64,000 bases of DNA from Ramlibacter agri (GCF_012927085.1 NZ_JABBFX010000001.1:1674001-1738000); one strand, 5' to 3'; shown: positions 53,236 through 62,271, counted from the first letter of the stretch. Notes: a model not told the origin generated them from the letters alone. Translations and numbers: made by a program.

Positions 53236-54162
53236 TTGCCCTCAAACCAGAGCCCCCTCGGCGCCTTGCCCGGCCGTTTCCGGCGCCAGCGGGTGCTGGT
53301 CGTCGGCTGCGGGGACGTCGGCCTGCGGCTGGCGGCCGGCCTCGCGGGTCGCGCGCGGCTGCTGGCGCTGACCTCCAGTCCGCAGCGCGTGGCTGAACTG
53401 CGGGCGCGCGGCATCACGCCCTTGCAGGGCAACCTCGACGTTCCCGCTTCGCTCGCGCGCCTGGCCGGCCTCGCGGACCGGGTCGTGCACCTCGCGCCAC
53501 CTGCTGCCGAAGGCGCGCCTCAGTGGTGGCGCGACCTGCGCACGCAGGCGCTGCTGCGCGCGCTGGCGCGGCGCAGCCCGCCGCGGGCGCTGGTCTATGC
53601 GTCCACCAGCGGCGTGTATGGCGATTGCGCTGGCGAGCTCGTGCCCGAGACGCGCGCCGTGCGTCCGCACACGCCACGCGCGCAGCGGCGCGTCGATGCC
53701 GAGCGGCAGCTGCGTGCCTTCGGCCTGCGCCACCAGGTGCGCACGAACACGCTGCGCATCCCGGGCATCTATGCGCCCGACCGCGCCGGCGGCACGCCGC
53801 GTGGGCGGCTGCTGAAAGGCACGCCGGTGCTGCGCGCCGAGGAAGACGTCTACACCAACCACATCCATGCCGACGACCTGGCGCGTGCGCTGAGGGCGGC
53901 GCTGTGGCGCGGACGGCCGCAACGCGCCTACAACACCAGCGACGACAGCGAGCTGAAGATGGGCGACTACTTCGACCTCGCGGCTGACCTGTACGGCCTG
54001 CCGCGGCCGCCGCGCGTGACGCGCGGCGCGGCGCAGGAGCAGCTGCCGCTGGTGGTGCTCAGTTTCATGGGGGAGTCGCGGCGGCTCGTGAACGAGCGGA
54101 TGAAGCGGGAGTTGCGGGTGCGGCTGCGGTATCCGACGGTGGAAGAGGGGTTGCGCGGCTGA
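53236..54162 (+). CDS. NAD(P)-dependent epimerase/dehydratase-like (extended SDR)
   Basis: 308 residues from a TTG start at 53236, the only start ahead of the cofactor motif VLVVGCGDVGLRLA. VYASTSGVYGDCAG holds the Ser/Thr and Tyr of the SDR active site, but the YxxxK Lys is not evident, as in atypical YeeZ-like SDRs. 'DVYTNHIHADDLARAL' is the typical later motif. Arg content is very high. The substrate is unknown. It is divergent from the flavoprotein, with 47 bp between start codons. Confidence 0.8.
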   Translation: MPSNQSPLGALPGRFRRQRVLVVGCGDVGLRLAAGLAGRARLLALTSSPQRVAELRARGITPLQGNLDVPASLARLAGLADRVVHLAPPAAEGAPQWWRDLRTQALLRALARRSPPRALVYASTSGVYGDCAGELVPETRAVRPHTPRAQRRVDAERQLRAFGLRHQVRTNTLRIPGIYAPDRAGGTPRGRLLKGTPVLRAEEDVYTNHIHADDLARALRAALWRGRPQRAYNTSDDSELKMGDYFDLAADLYGLPRPPRVTRGAAQEQLPLVVLSFMGESRRLVNERMKRELRVRLRYPTVEEGLRG

Positions 54163-54239
54163 CAGAGCTGGGGTGCGCTGGCGCGCAACCCAGCCTGCGT
54201 ACGTGGCGCGCAAGGCGGCCGGCGTGGGCCACCGGGGCA

Positions 54240-56450
54240 TCACTGCGCGGCGGCGGGGAGGGCGGCGGCGGGCATCACGATCGCAGGCGCAGGCGCCGGC
54301 GAAGGCGGCAAGGTGTTCGGCGCGCCGACGGATGCCGCCTGCAAGCGCAGGTCGTTGCAGCGATTCAGCAAGGCTTGGTGGATCTGCAGCAGCCGCTGCG
54401 CGATGTCGTCGTCGTTGCCCGCCGCGGGCGCCTGCGTGGCGAGGCGCTCGGCGCAGTTCTCGCGCCGCAGGTCGGGGCCGAGCGCGACGAGGTAGCGCTC
54501 CAGGCGCAGCAGGCTGCTGTCGCCGCTGCGCGCGTGATAGCGCTCCAACTCGCCCTGCAGCCGTTGCCAGCGCTGCGCCGCGGGGTCGGCCTGCAGCGCG
54601 GGGCCGCCCAGGGCGAGCAGCGACTTCGCCTGCTGGTTCAGCAGGTCCAGCCGCGTGGCCGTGCGTGCGATGAACGCCGGCATGGCCGACTGGTCGCCCA
54701 CGCCCAGTGCGTTCGACACCGAGAGCATGTCGCCTTGCCACCAGCCGAAGTCACCGGCGCGGCCGTCCTGCAGCGGCACGTGCTGCCAGTCCTCCTGCAG
54801 CACGGCGAGGCGGCGCAGCAGTTCGCCGTCCATGGTGGCGACCAGGCGCTCGCCGAAGGGCGTGCCGCCCGTTTCGCGCAGCAGCACCTGCAGTTGCAGC
54901 ACCTGCTCGCGCTGTGCGCGGAAGGCGACCGGATCGAGCGGCGCCTGCGTATCGGTAGGCAACGCCGCCTTCAGCGAGCGATAGGCCTTCTGGTAGATCA
55001 GCTCCGACACGCGCGCGTCCACCACGCGCATGACCATCGGCTGCGCATTGGCGGGGAAGGTGCCGAGGTGGTCGGTGAGGAAGCGCACGCGCGCATCCGC
55101 GAGGGCGCGCGCGTCGTCGGTCGCAGTGGCCAGCGAACCGGCCGCACGCGTCTTGCCGCCGGCCGGCTGGCCTTCCTCGCTCATGAACGAGGTCTTCAGC
55201 AAGGCGCCCAGCCCCTGGCGCAGGCCGGCGCGATCGGGCGAGAGGCCGAACCGGTGCTCGCTGGCTATCCAGACGATGCCCGGCTCGCCCTGGCTGCCGA
55301 AGGCGGCCTCGAACTGGCGGCGGAATTCCTGGAAGGCAGCGCCGGACTGGTTCTCCAGGTCGTGCACCACCTCGGGCCCGAACAGGCGTGTGCGCGTGAT
55401 CCGCTGCAGCATGTCCTGGTAGCCCGGGCCCAGTTGCAAGGTGCCGTTGCGCATCCAGTCGTTGCGGCCCTTGGTGAGCAGCGCCTGCTGGTCATCGAGC
55501 AGGGCGCGCACGGCGCGATAACGCTCGAGCGTGCGGTCGAAGGTGACCGGCCGTGGCTGGGCGTCGAACAGGCCGGCGCTGCGTTCCTGCAGGCCCTGCT
55601 CCAGCGCGAACAGGTCGTTGGTGTTCAGCAGGCGCGTGTGCAGCGCCGTCATCGCCTTGCCCAGCGAGCAGCGCGTGGCCCATTGCAGGCGCGACTGCAT
55701 CAGCGCGGGCTGCAGGCTCACTTCCTCCGGCCCGTGGAACAGCACCGCGCTGCGCGCGAGCTTGCCGGGCAGCTCGGTGTGCAGCGTGTACGCCACCAGC
55801 TTGCGCAGTTGTTCCGGCTGGCCCGCGGCGTATTGCAGCGAGAGGTAGTCCTGCACGGCGGCATCGAGCTGCTCGACCTGACGCACGTATTCGGCGGTCG
55901 CCGTGAACTCGGGCAAGTCCTCCGCGGAGGAAGCCAGCTTGCGTTCCAGCGTCTGCGGCACCGGCGACTGGCATTCACCATCGGCCTGCAGGTCGCCTCC
56001 GCCCGCGGACTGCGGCACGCCCGTGAGCTGGCTGGCGCGCGCGTAGAGCTCGCGCCGGATGGTCTCCACGACGATCTCGCCGAACTCGCGCGAGAGGCGG
56101 TCCTGCACCTGTTCCTCGATGTTGTCGAACCAGCGCCAGGAGCCGGGGATGAAGACCATCCAGGTGGCGTTCTGCCGCGTGCGCTCGGTGGCGGAGAGCA
56201 GGGACAGCGCCTTGCGCCGGTACCACTCGGGGTCGACGGCGTCGCGCCGCCGCACGTGGGCGCGGAACTGCGCATCCGCATTGAGCTGCATCAGCGTGCG
56301 CGTGAGCTCGCGCCGCCAGTCGCCCAATTGTGCGGCGGCGATGGCCAGGCCCACGGCCCACACGAGCAGCAGTACGCGGGCGATGTCGTAGGCGTGGCGG
56401 CGCAGGAAGCCGGGCGCCGGCCGGTCGGGGGGCGGGTCGGCGGCGTTCAT
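54240..56450 (-). CDS. Large membrane-anchored protein of unknown function
   Basis: 736 residues. One N-terminal membrane segment (about 22-42, DIARVLLLVWAVGLAIAAA) precedes about 650 residues of helical, probably periplasmic protein with many Gln, Arg and Leu residues. 'WMVFIPGSWRWFDNIEEQVQDRLSREFGEIV' and repeated long helices recall the periplasmic part of TssM/IcmF-like proteins, but this is only a visual resemblance. Conserved Cys are few. The C-terminus ends in a Pro/Ala-rich tail. It is the last gene of a three-gene operon with the small membrane protein and the degenerate HtrA-like protein, joined to the former by a 4-bp overlap. Confidence 0.6.
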   Translation of the reverse strand: MNAADPPPDRPAPGFLRRHAYDIARVLLLVWAVGLAIAAAQLGDWRRELTRTLMQLNADAQFRAHVRRRDAVDPEWYRRKALSLLSATERTRQNATWMVFIPGSWRWFDNIEEQVQDRLSREFGEIVVETIRRELYARASQLTGVPQSAGGGDLQADGECQSPVPQTLERKLASSAEDLPEFTATAEYVRQVEQLDAAVQDYLSLQYAAGQPEQLRKLVAYTLHTELPGKLARSAVLFHGPEEVSLQPALMQSRLQWATRCSLGKAMTALHTRLLNTNDLFALEQGLQERSAGLFDAQPRPVTFDRTLERYRAVRALLDDQQALLTKGRNDWMRNGTLQLGPGYQDMLQRITRTRLFGPEVVHDLENQSGAAFQEFRRQFEAAFGSQGEPGIVWIASEHRFGLSPDRAGLRQGLGALLKTSFMSEEGQPAGGKTRAAGSLATATDDARALADARVRFLTDHLGTFPANAQPMVMRVVDARVSELIYQKAYRSLKAALPTDTQAPLDPVAFRAQREQVLQLQVLLRETGGTPFGERLVATMDGELLRRLAVLQEDWQHVPLQDGRAGDFGWWQGDMLSVSNALGVGDQSAMPAFIARTATRLDLLNQQAKSLLALGGPALQADPAAQRWQRLQGELERYHARSGDSSLLRLERYLVALGPDLRRENCAERLATQAPAAGNDDDIAQRLLQIHQALLNRCNDLRLQAASVGAPNTLPPSPAPAPAIVMPAAALPAAAQ

Positions 56451-56632
56451 CGGGCCGCCGGCTGCAGATGCGTGGGCTGCAGCAGTTCACGCACGGGCCA
56501 GGTCTGCCACAGCCAGATGGACTCCGACAGGAGCAGCAGCACGAGGACGCCTGCCGCGATGCGCAGGCAGCGCGCGAGCGCGGATGGCGGTGCCACCCGC
56601 CGTGAGGTCTCCGGAGATTCCGCCGTCGTCAT
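56447..56632 (-). CDS. Small single-span membrane protein
   Basis: 61 residues from ATG 56632. A polar head (MTTAESPETSRRVAPPS) leads to one hydrophobic segment (about 23-42, LRIAAGVLVLLLLSESIWLW) and a short periplasmic tail. No family is recognised. Its stop overlaps the start of the 736-residue membrane protein, so the two are coupled and likely interact in the inner membrane. A longer in-frame start near 56665 exists but is less plausible. Confidence 0.6.
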   Translation of the reverse strand: MTTAESPETSRRVAPPSALARCLRIAAGVLVLLLLSESIWLWQTWPVRELLQPTHLQPAAR

Positions 56633-56782
56633 GACTGCCCCCCTGCCTGCGATGACTCGGTGCAAACCACTGCAGAAATTCGCGCGCGCGAATTTTTGGA
56701 GTGACTCGCTAGGCTAGAGGCTGCCTCCGGCAAGCGCGTCAGGCAATGCCTACAAGCCCTGTCGGACAGATTGCGTAACTGC

Positions 56783-57808
56783 TCAGATACCCTCCGGGCG
56801 CCGCATGGTGGTCATCCGGTCGATCGCGCGCAGCGTGATCTGCCGGATCTCCGCGCCCTGCAGCACCGTCAACTGGATCTCGTCGTCCGGGTTGGCGTGC
56901 GCCCACAACTTCTTGTAGAACGCTTCGAGGGTGGAGACGGTGGACCCGTCGATGGCCAGCACCACGTCGCCGGGGGACAGGCCCGCGGCTTGCGCGGGAC
57001 TGTCCTGATTGACACGGACGATCTGCACCCTGCCGCCTTGCTCGGTGGAACTGAGTCCGAGCCAGGGGCGGCGGCTCGTCCTGGTGCTGCCGGTGGCCTG
57101 CAGTTCCGCGAGGATCGGCTTCAGCAGGTCGACCGGCACGAACATGTTGCCAGGCAGCGGCCGGTGGTCGCCGAGCGCGTCGCCCACGAACAGGCTGCCG
57201 ACGCCCAGGAGTTCACCGTGCTGGTTGAACAGGGCCGCGCCACTGTGGTTGCGCAGTGGCGGGCTGGTGAAGATCGCCGTTTCGATGTGGTATTCCCAGT
57301 AGCCGGAGAAGGGCCGCCGGCTCACCATCTGCGTGACGGCGACGCCGCCGTCCTCGCCGCCTTCCACCGCCATCAGCGGCTCGCTGGTGGTCGTCTGGCT
57401 GGCGCTGCCCAGGGGCACGGGCTGGATGCCGCGCAGCGGCAGCAGCGGCCGGATCAGGCCGAAGCCGGTGGCCAGGTCATAGGCCACGGCGCGCGCGGGC
57501 AGCGTGCGGTTGTCCGGCGTGGTCACCTGGATGTTGTCGGCCTCCAGCACCAGGTAGCCGATGGTGAGGATCAGGCCGTCGGGGCCGATCACCACGCCGG
57601 AGCCGCTGCGTTCGCGTCCCAGCGTCTCGGCCGAACGCGAGTCCTCGATCGCTGTGACCTGCACGCCCACCACGGCCTGTGTCGCGCGGGTGAGCGCTTC
57701 GACCATGGCCTGGTAGCCCGGTTGCGGCGCGGCCGCGCCGGCCGCCGTGGCGGCGCCGGCGAAGCACAAGGCCGCCAGCCATCGATGCCACTCATGCGAG
57801 GTCCGCAT
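56783..57808 (-). CDS. HtrA/DegP-like protein with PDZ domain and degenerate protease site
   Basis: 341 residues. A signal peptide (about 1-27) is followed by a trypsin-like fold (about 35-230) and a PDZ domain (about 240-335; RPWLGLSSTEQGGRVQIVRVNQDSPAQAAGLSPGDVV region). The triad is broken: Tyr85 stands where His should be (ILTIGYLVLEA), Gly115 where Asp should be (YDLATGFGLIR), while S189 remains in NHSGAALF instead of GNSGGP. It is thus probably a periplasmic binding or scaffold protein rather than an enzyme. GGGAG precedes ATG 57808. It starts the operon with the two unknown membrane proteins and is divergent from the H-NS gene. Confidence 0.8.
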   Translation of the reverse strand: MRTSHEWHRWLAALCFAGAATAAGAAAPQPGYQAMVEALTRATQAVVGVQVTAIEDSRSAETLGRERSGSGVVIGPDGLILTIGYLVLEADNIQVTTPDNRTLPARAVAYDLATGFGLIRPLLPLRGIQPVPLGSASQTTTSEPLMAVEGGEDGGVAVTQMVSRRPFSGYWEYHIETAIFTSPPLRNHSGAALFNQHGELLGVGSLFVGDALGDHRPLPGNMFVPVDLLKPILAELQATGSTRTSRRPWLGLSSTEQGGRVQIVRVNQDSPAQAAGLSPGDVVLAIDGSTVSTLEAFYKKLWAHANPDDEIQLTVLQGAEIRQITLRAIDRMTTMRRPEGI

Positions 57809-57839
57809 GGCGATCTCCCGGGAGTGAACGGCCAAGGAT

Positions 57840-57875
57840 GCGCCGATCGGCGCGCCTGCGCAACCGCCGCATAAT
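57840..57875. promoter_or_regulatory. Operator-like palindrome and -10 of the H-NS gene
   Basis: GCGCCGATCGGCGC at 57840-57853 is a perfect 14-bp palindrome in the divergent gap, and CATAAT at 57870-57875 is a candidate -10 for the H-NS gene. The factor is unknown. Confidence 0.4.
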
Positions 57876-57904
57876 TGCCTGTATCACCAATCAAGGAATC
57901 CGAC

Positions 57905-58228
57905 GTGGCGACTTACCTGGAGCTGAAGGAACAGGCCGAACGACTTCTCGCGCAGGCCGAAGAAATGCGCGAAAAGGAAATCGCTGACGCGATCGCCGAC
58001 ATCAAGGAAAAGGTCCGGCTCTATGGCCTGACGGCGGAAGACCTGGGCTTCGCGCGCGCCACCGGCGGCAAGGGCAGCCGCGGCAAGCCGCCCGCCACCA
58101 TCAAGTACCGGGGCCCCAATGGCGAGACCTGGGGCGGCGGGCCGGGGCGCAAGCCGCAGTGGGTGCAGCAGGTGCTGCGCGACGGCCGCAAGATCGAGGA
58201 GTTCGCCGTCCGCGGCGCCGGGAAGTAA
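57905..58228 (+). CDS. H-NS histone family protein
   Basis: 107 residues from a GTG start fixed by AAGGA at about 57893-57897. The N-terminal helices (ELKEQAERLLAQAEEMREKEIADAI) form the oligomerisation part. The C-terminal DNA-binding motif KYRGPNGETWGGGPGRKPQWV (split about 67-87) is the betaproteobacterial H-NS/BpH3 type. It binds curved AT-rich DNA and silences acquired genes; the low-GC genes at the left end or the exopolysaccharide genes could be targets. It is convergent with the WecA-like gene. Confidence 0.9.
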   Translation: MATYLELKEQAERLLAQAEEMREKEIADAIADIKEKVRLYGLTAEDLGFARATGGKGSRGKPPATIKYRGPNGETWGGGPGRKPQWVQQVLRDGRKIEEFAVRGAGK

Positions 58229-58244
58229 GCGAGCGCGCGCCTTT

Positions 58245-59345
58245 TCAGGCGCGCAGGTCGGCGGCTTCGGGCAGTTCCGCTTCGGCGGCGGAAGATGCGA
58301 CCTTGCGATACAGCAGGTGGTACGCGAGGAAACAGGCCGCCAGGGCCGGCAGCAGGATTTCCCCATTCTTGGGGAAGAACACCGCCGGCAACACCGGGAC
58401 CAGCGCGCAGAGCCACATCACCACCGACACCGACGCATTGCGCAGGTTGGGTTGCAGGTGCGCCAGCCGCGGCTGGATCACCTGCGTCGCCACCAGGCTG
58501 TGCAGGTGGTGGCGGTCGGCGGCGCCGGGCGACTGCCGCACCTTGCGGCGGCGGATGATGCTGTACATCACCTCGATGGTGGGATAGCCGCAGCACAGGA
58601 CGCTGGCCCAGGGCGACACGCCTTCGTTGCGCGCCAGCAGTTCCACCGACAGCCACGCGAGCGCGAAGCCGGAGAAGTAAGCGCCGCCGTCGCCGAGGAA
58701 CAGCTTGCCCCAGGGGAAGTTCACCAGCCAGAAGCCGGCGACCGCCGCCGCGACCAGCAGGGCCACCGCGGCCAGCGAGTAGTCGCCGACACCGGCGGCG
58801 ATCATGGCAAGCGATCCCAGTGAGATCATGACGGTGCCGCTGGCCAGGCCGTGGAAGCCGTCGACGATGTTGATCGCGTTGGCCACGCCGCCCACGGCGA
58901 AGGCCGTGAAGAACAGGGCCACCGGCCAGAAAGACAGCAGGTAGTCGGCTGGCGCGAGGTCGACGCGCGTCAGCGCGACGCCGGTCATCCACACGGCCAG
59001 CGCACCGCTGGCCATGGTCACCACGAGGCGGTTGAACACGCTCACGCGCTTCGTGACGTCTTCCAGCAGGCCGATGAACAGCGCCGGCATGCCGGCGAGC
59101 AGCAGGGTGGTCAGCAGCTTGCGCGTGGCTTCGTCGGGGGCGCACACCCAGGCGAGCACCACCGCGATGTAGATCGCGATGCCGCCCACGCGAGGCGTGG
59201 GGTTCATGTGGAACTTCTGGATCGCGCCAGGATGGTCCATCGTCAGGTGGCCATGCTTGTGCGCGCTCAGGACCAGGGCCTGTGCCAGCGCAAAAGAGAC
59301 CGCCACGGTGAGACTGATGGCAATGGGAGGACTGAACATCAGCAC
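58245..59345 (-). CDS. WecA/MraY-family undecaprenyl-phosphate sugar-1-phosphate transferase
   Basis: 366 residues with about ten or eleven membrane segments. DHPGAIQKFHMNPTPRVGG near the N-terminus, NAINIVDGFHGLASG, FLGDGGAYFSGFALAWLS and HHLHSL are the polyprenyl-phosphate HexNAc-1-phosphate transferase motifs. It starts repeat-unit synthesis on the inner membrane lipid carrier. Position at the end of a wza-wzb-wzc-type locus suggests that it makes the first step of the exopolysaccharide. The sugar (GlcNAc, GalNAc or other) is not readable. A GGTAAC/GTTACC inverted repeat lies just upstream. Confidence 0.9.
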   Translation of the reverse strand: MLMFSPPIAISLTVAVSFALAQALVLSAHKHGHLTMDHPGAIQKFHMNPTPRVGGIAIYIAVVLAWVCAPDEATRKLLTTLLLAGMPALFIGLLEDVTKRVSVFNRLVVTMASGALAVWMTGVALTRVDLAPADYLLSFWPVALFFTAFAVGGVANAINIVDGFHGLASGTVMISLGSLAMIAAGVGDYSLAAVALLVAAAVAGFWLVNFPWGKLFLGDGGAYFSGFALAWLSVELLARNEGVSPWASVLCCGYPTIEVMYSIIRRRKVRQSPGAADRHHLHSLVATQVIQPRLAHLQPNLRNASVSVVMWLCALVPVLPAVFFPKNGEILLPALAACFLAYHLLYRKVASSAAEAELPEAADLRA

Positions 59346-59572
59346 TTGGGCGCCCCTCTTAATTCCTTTTACTGCTCAGCTGGTAACAGAGTTCCCCGTT
59401 ACCCCTACTCCTGGCACGGGTTGTGACAGGAGGTAGCACTTTATTGCAGAGGCAAGCCGGACGCAATACCTCGTTTGGGTGAAATGCTTACAGCTCACAC
59501 CCTAACCATCACGCCGTCGGGAAATTTCGTCACGTGGCGCTGGCTACAGCACCACTTTTGTAGCAGTTCGCG
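59346..59572 (-). promoter_or_regulatory. Leader region between the tyrosine kinase gene and the WecA-like gene
   Basis: 227 bp without a gene. GGTAAC (59382-59387) and GTTACC (59398-59403) form an inverted repeat, and GCTACA/TGTAGC lies near 59543-59564. A TTGCGT/TAAAGT pair with 17-bp spacing on the minus strand around 59440-59470 is a weak promoter candidate for the WecA-like gene. Nothing else is recognised. Confidence 0.3.
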
Positions 59573-61828
59573 TCAGCGCGTCTGTGTATAGGTGTACTGG
59601 CGGTAGCGATATCCGCCGTACTTGTAAGCGTAGCTGCCGTAGTGGCGGCGACTCAGGTCGAGCGCGTTGAGCAGCACGCCCGTCACGCCCTTGCCGGCGT
59701 GCGTGAGGCGCTTGGAGCACTCGTGGAGTTCGCCCATCTGGGTTTCGCCAGCCCGTGCGACCAGCAGCAGCGTGCCAGCGTGGGCAGCGATGGACGGCGT
59801 GTCCGCAGCCACCAGCACCGGAGGCGTGTCGATGATCACCAGGTCGTAACGCGGAGACAGGCTCTCCAGCGCCGCCGCCAGCGTGTTGCTGGTCATGATC
59901 TCCGCCGGGTTCGGCGGCAGCGTGCCGGTGGTGATCAGGTCCAGGTTGGGCAGCAGGTTCTTGCGCACCACTTCGTCCAGCGTCATCGAGCCGATCACCA
60001 TTTCGGACAGGCCGCCCGCACGCGTGATCCCGAAGTACTGGTTCAAGTGGCCCTTGCGCAGGTCGGCGTCGATCAGCAGCACGCGCTTGCCGGTGCTGGC
60101 CAGCAGCGCCGCCAGGTTCGCCGACACGAAGCTCTTGCCGACGCCCGGGGTCGCGCCGGTGATGATGATGCGGTTGCTCGAGGCGTCCAGCATCGCGAAC
60201 TGCAGCGCGGTGCGCAGGCTGCGCAGGCTTTCGATGGCGGCATCGTCGGGCGACGTCGCTGCCAGCAGGTGCAGGCCCGGCTGCTTTTCGGCCACCTTGC
60301 CAGCCAGCACCTGCTGCGTGTTGCTCAGCGGAATGGTGCTGTACACGTTCAGGTTGGTCTGGGCCTCGATCTCCTGCGCGCTGCGGATGCCGCGGAAGAA
60401 GGCGTTGCGCGCGACCGCGATCATCACGCCGCCGAGCAGGCCCAGCACGCCGGCGATGCCGATGATGCCAAGCCGGTTGGGCCCCACGGGCCGTTCGGGC
60501 AGCGTGGCTTCGTCGATCACGCGCACGTTACCGATCTTTCCTTCGCGAACAAGCTGCAACTGCAGCGCGCTGTTCTGAAGTTGCTGGTACAAGTCCGTCG
60601 TCAGCTTGACGTCGCGACCCAGGCGCAGCGCGTCCTGCTGCACCGTCGGCATCTGCTGGATATGCGAATTCAGGCGGGAGATTTCGGCCTGCCAGGCGCG
60701 GATCTGCGCGTCCAGCGTCTGCACTGCCGGATGTTCTGGCGTGAAGCGGCTGATCAGCTCGCGGCGCTTCTGCTCCGCTTCCACCAGCTTGCCCTGCAGG
60801 TCGGCGCTCTGCCCGAGGACCTGCTTGGCTTCCTCGTCCAGCGCGATCGTGCCCTGCTGGTTGCGATAGCGGCTGTACTGGTCTTCGGCCTGGTTCATCT
60901 GCCGCTTGAACTGCGGCATCTGCGTATCGAGGAAGGCCAGCGTCTTGCCGGCTTCCGCCGCCTTGCGGTCGGTGTTCTGGCGGACGTACTGGCGGCCGAT
61001 CTCGTTCAGGATCAACTTCAGCTGGTCCGGGTCCGCACCGCGCAGGGTCGCCTCGATCACGCCGGACTGGCGGCCCTTTTCGGCGAGCCGCAGCTTTTCC
61101 TGCAGGTCCTCGATCGCGGACAGCCGCGACCGGCGCACCAGGTCGAACTGCGCGCCGGCCTTGGCCCGCAGGTCGGTCACCAGCAATTGCAGCGGACCAT
61201 CGGAAGTGTTGGCCTTCAGGGGCGTGCCGACCACGCCGCGCCACGACTGTTCGGAATCGAGGTGCTGCAGCACGTACTGGCCGCCCTCGAGGGCCGTCAG
61301 CCGGAAGCGCTTGCCTTCCATCGCGCGCGGCACGTCGAACGACGGCACGGTGATGGATTCGGTGCCGGTCACGTAGCCGGGAAGGCCCAGGAAGCCGGGC
61401 GAGGACAGTTCCTCCGAATGGCGTGCGATCGCGGCGCCGAAGACCGGCAGGTAGCGCGGCCTGGCTTCGATGTACAGCCTGGCGCTGTCCACGGCCTGGC
61501 CGATGACCAGGCGTGAGCGCAGGATTTCGAGTTCCGCGGAAGTCGCCGTCTTGGTGTCGACCAGGCCCGCGGCCTGCCCGATCAGGTCCTTGACGTTGCC
61601 ATCGGTGTCTTCGACCTGCACCAGCGTGTTTGCTTCATACACCGGAGAGGCGAGCAAGGCGTACGTGCCCCCCAGGCCGACGGCGAGTGCGAACAGCGTC
61701 CCGATCAGGCGCCGGTTGTCGAGGATGATGTCCCAGTACTCGACCAGGTTCAGGCCGTCTTCCTCCTCGGGAGCGGCGGCTGCTGCTGGCGCGAGCAGTT
61801 CGGATTGCAGCGGGTGCGGAGCATTCAT
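59573..61828 (-). CDS. Polysaccharide biosynthesis tyrosine autokinase (Wzc-like)
   Basis: 751 residues. An N-terminal Wzz-type chain-length domain with two membrane segments (about 38-58 and 455-475) encloses a large periplasmic coiled region. The cytoplasmic BY-kinase has Walker A (GATPGVGKSFVSANLA, about 555), Walker A' (VLLIDADLRKGHLN) and Walker B (LVIIDTPPVLV). A C-terminal tyrosine cluster (HYGSYAYKYGGYRYRQYTY) is the autophosphorylation tail. It controls export and chain length of the exopolysaccharide together with Wza and the phosphatase encoded upstream. Length and motifs are normal. Confidence 0.95.
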   Translation of the reverse strand: MNAPHPLQSELLAPAAAAAPEEEDGLNLVEYWDIILDNRRLIGTLFALAVGLGGTYALLASPVYEANTLVQVEDTDGNVKDLIGQAAGLVDTKTATSAELEILRSRLVIGQAVDSARLYIEARPRYLPVFGAAIARHSEELSSPGFLGLPGYVTGTESITVPSFDVPRAMEGKRFRLTALEGGQYVLQHLDSEQSWRGVVGTPLKANTSDGPLQLLVTDLRAKAGAQFDLVRRSRLSAIEDLQEKLRLAEKGRQSGVIEATLRGADPDQLKLILNEIGRQYVRQNTDRKAAEAGKTLAFLDTQMPQFKRQMNQAEDQYSRYRNQQGTIALDEEAKQVLGQSADLQGKLVEAEQKRRELISRFTPEHPAVQTLDAQIRAWQAEISRLNSHIQQMPTVQQDALRLGRDVKLTTDLYQQLQNSALQLQLVREGKIGNVRVIDEATLPERPVGPNRLGIIGIAGVLGLLGGVMIAVARNAFFRGIRSAQEIEAQTNLNVYSTIPLSNTQQVLAGKVAEKQPGLHLLAATSPDDAAIESLRSLRTALQFAMLDASSNRIIITGATPGVGKSFVSANLAALLASTGKRVLLIDADLRKGHLNQYFGITRAGGLSEMVIGSMTLDEVVRKNLLPNLDLITTGTLPPNPAEIMTSNTLAAALESLSPRYDLVIIDTPPVLVAADTPSIAAHAGTLLLVARAGETQMGELHECSKRLTHAGKGVTGVLLNALDLSRRHYGSYAYKYGGYRYRQYTYTQTR

Positions 61829-61839
61829 GGTGATGCGCT

Positions 61840-62271
61840 TCAGAGTCTCTGGATGCGTCGCAGCCAGTGCTGGATACCGACGTCGAGAATGGTAAGGCTG
61901 TTGCGGAAGGCCTGCATCGGCTGTCGGTAGGGGTCCGGCACGTCCAGGTCGGTGTATTCCCCCATGCGGAACACCTTGCCCCTGGCTTCCGGGTACTGCT
62001 CCAGCAGGCGCTTGCGCTGCTCGGCGTCCATCACCAGGACCATGTCTGCATCCTGGCAGATCGCCCGGGTGACCTGCAGCGCCCGGTGGCCGGTGATGTC
62101 CAGGCCGCGTTCGCGCATCAGCTCGACCGCGGCCTTGTCGGCCGGGCTGCCGACCAGCGCGTTCAAGCCGGCGGATTGGACCCGGACGTCCGGCAGTCCC
62201 CTGGCGAGCAGGGCCGCGCCCATCGGGCTGCGGCAGATGTTGCCCTCGCAGAGGACCAGGATGCCCTTCAT
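61840..62271 (-). CDS. Low molecular weight protein-tyrosine phosphatase (Wzb-type)
   Basis: 143 residues. The P-loop CEGNICRS holds the nucleophile C8 and R14, and VPDPYRQ holds the general acid D113. These are the CX5R and DPY motifs of the family. It removes phosphate from the tyrosine tail of the neighbouring kinase, cycling export of the polysaccharide. Its ATG overlaps the stop of the wza-like gene by 4 bp, and the kinase follows 11 bp downstream, giving the classical export-phosphatase-kinase order. Confidence 0.93.
   Translation of the reverse strand: MKGILVLCEGNICRSPMGAALLARGLPDVRVQSAGLNALVGSPADKAAVELMRERGLDITGHRALQVTRAICQDADMVLVMDAEQRKRLLEQYPEARGKVFRMGEYTDLDVPDPYRQPMQAFRNSLTILDVGIQHWLRRIQRL

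Noticed and set aside
53236..54162. Flavoprotein plus epimerase as a deoxysugar biosynthesis cluster
   Set aside because: No nucleotidyltransferase, sugar dehydratase or aminotransferase lies nearby and the two genes are divergent.
54375..56717. Plus-strand open frame of about 780 codons opposite the large membrane protein
   Set aside because: Low-complexity Gln/His/Arg/Ala composition typical of a shadow frame; the minus-strand frame has a membrane segment and start overlaps that make biological sense.
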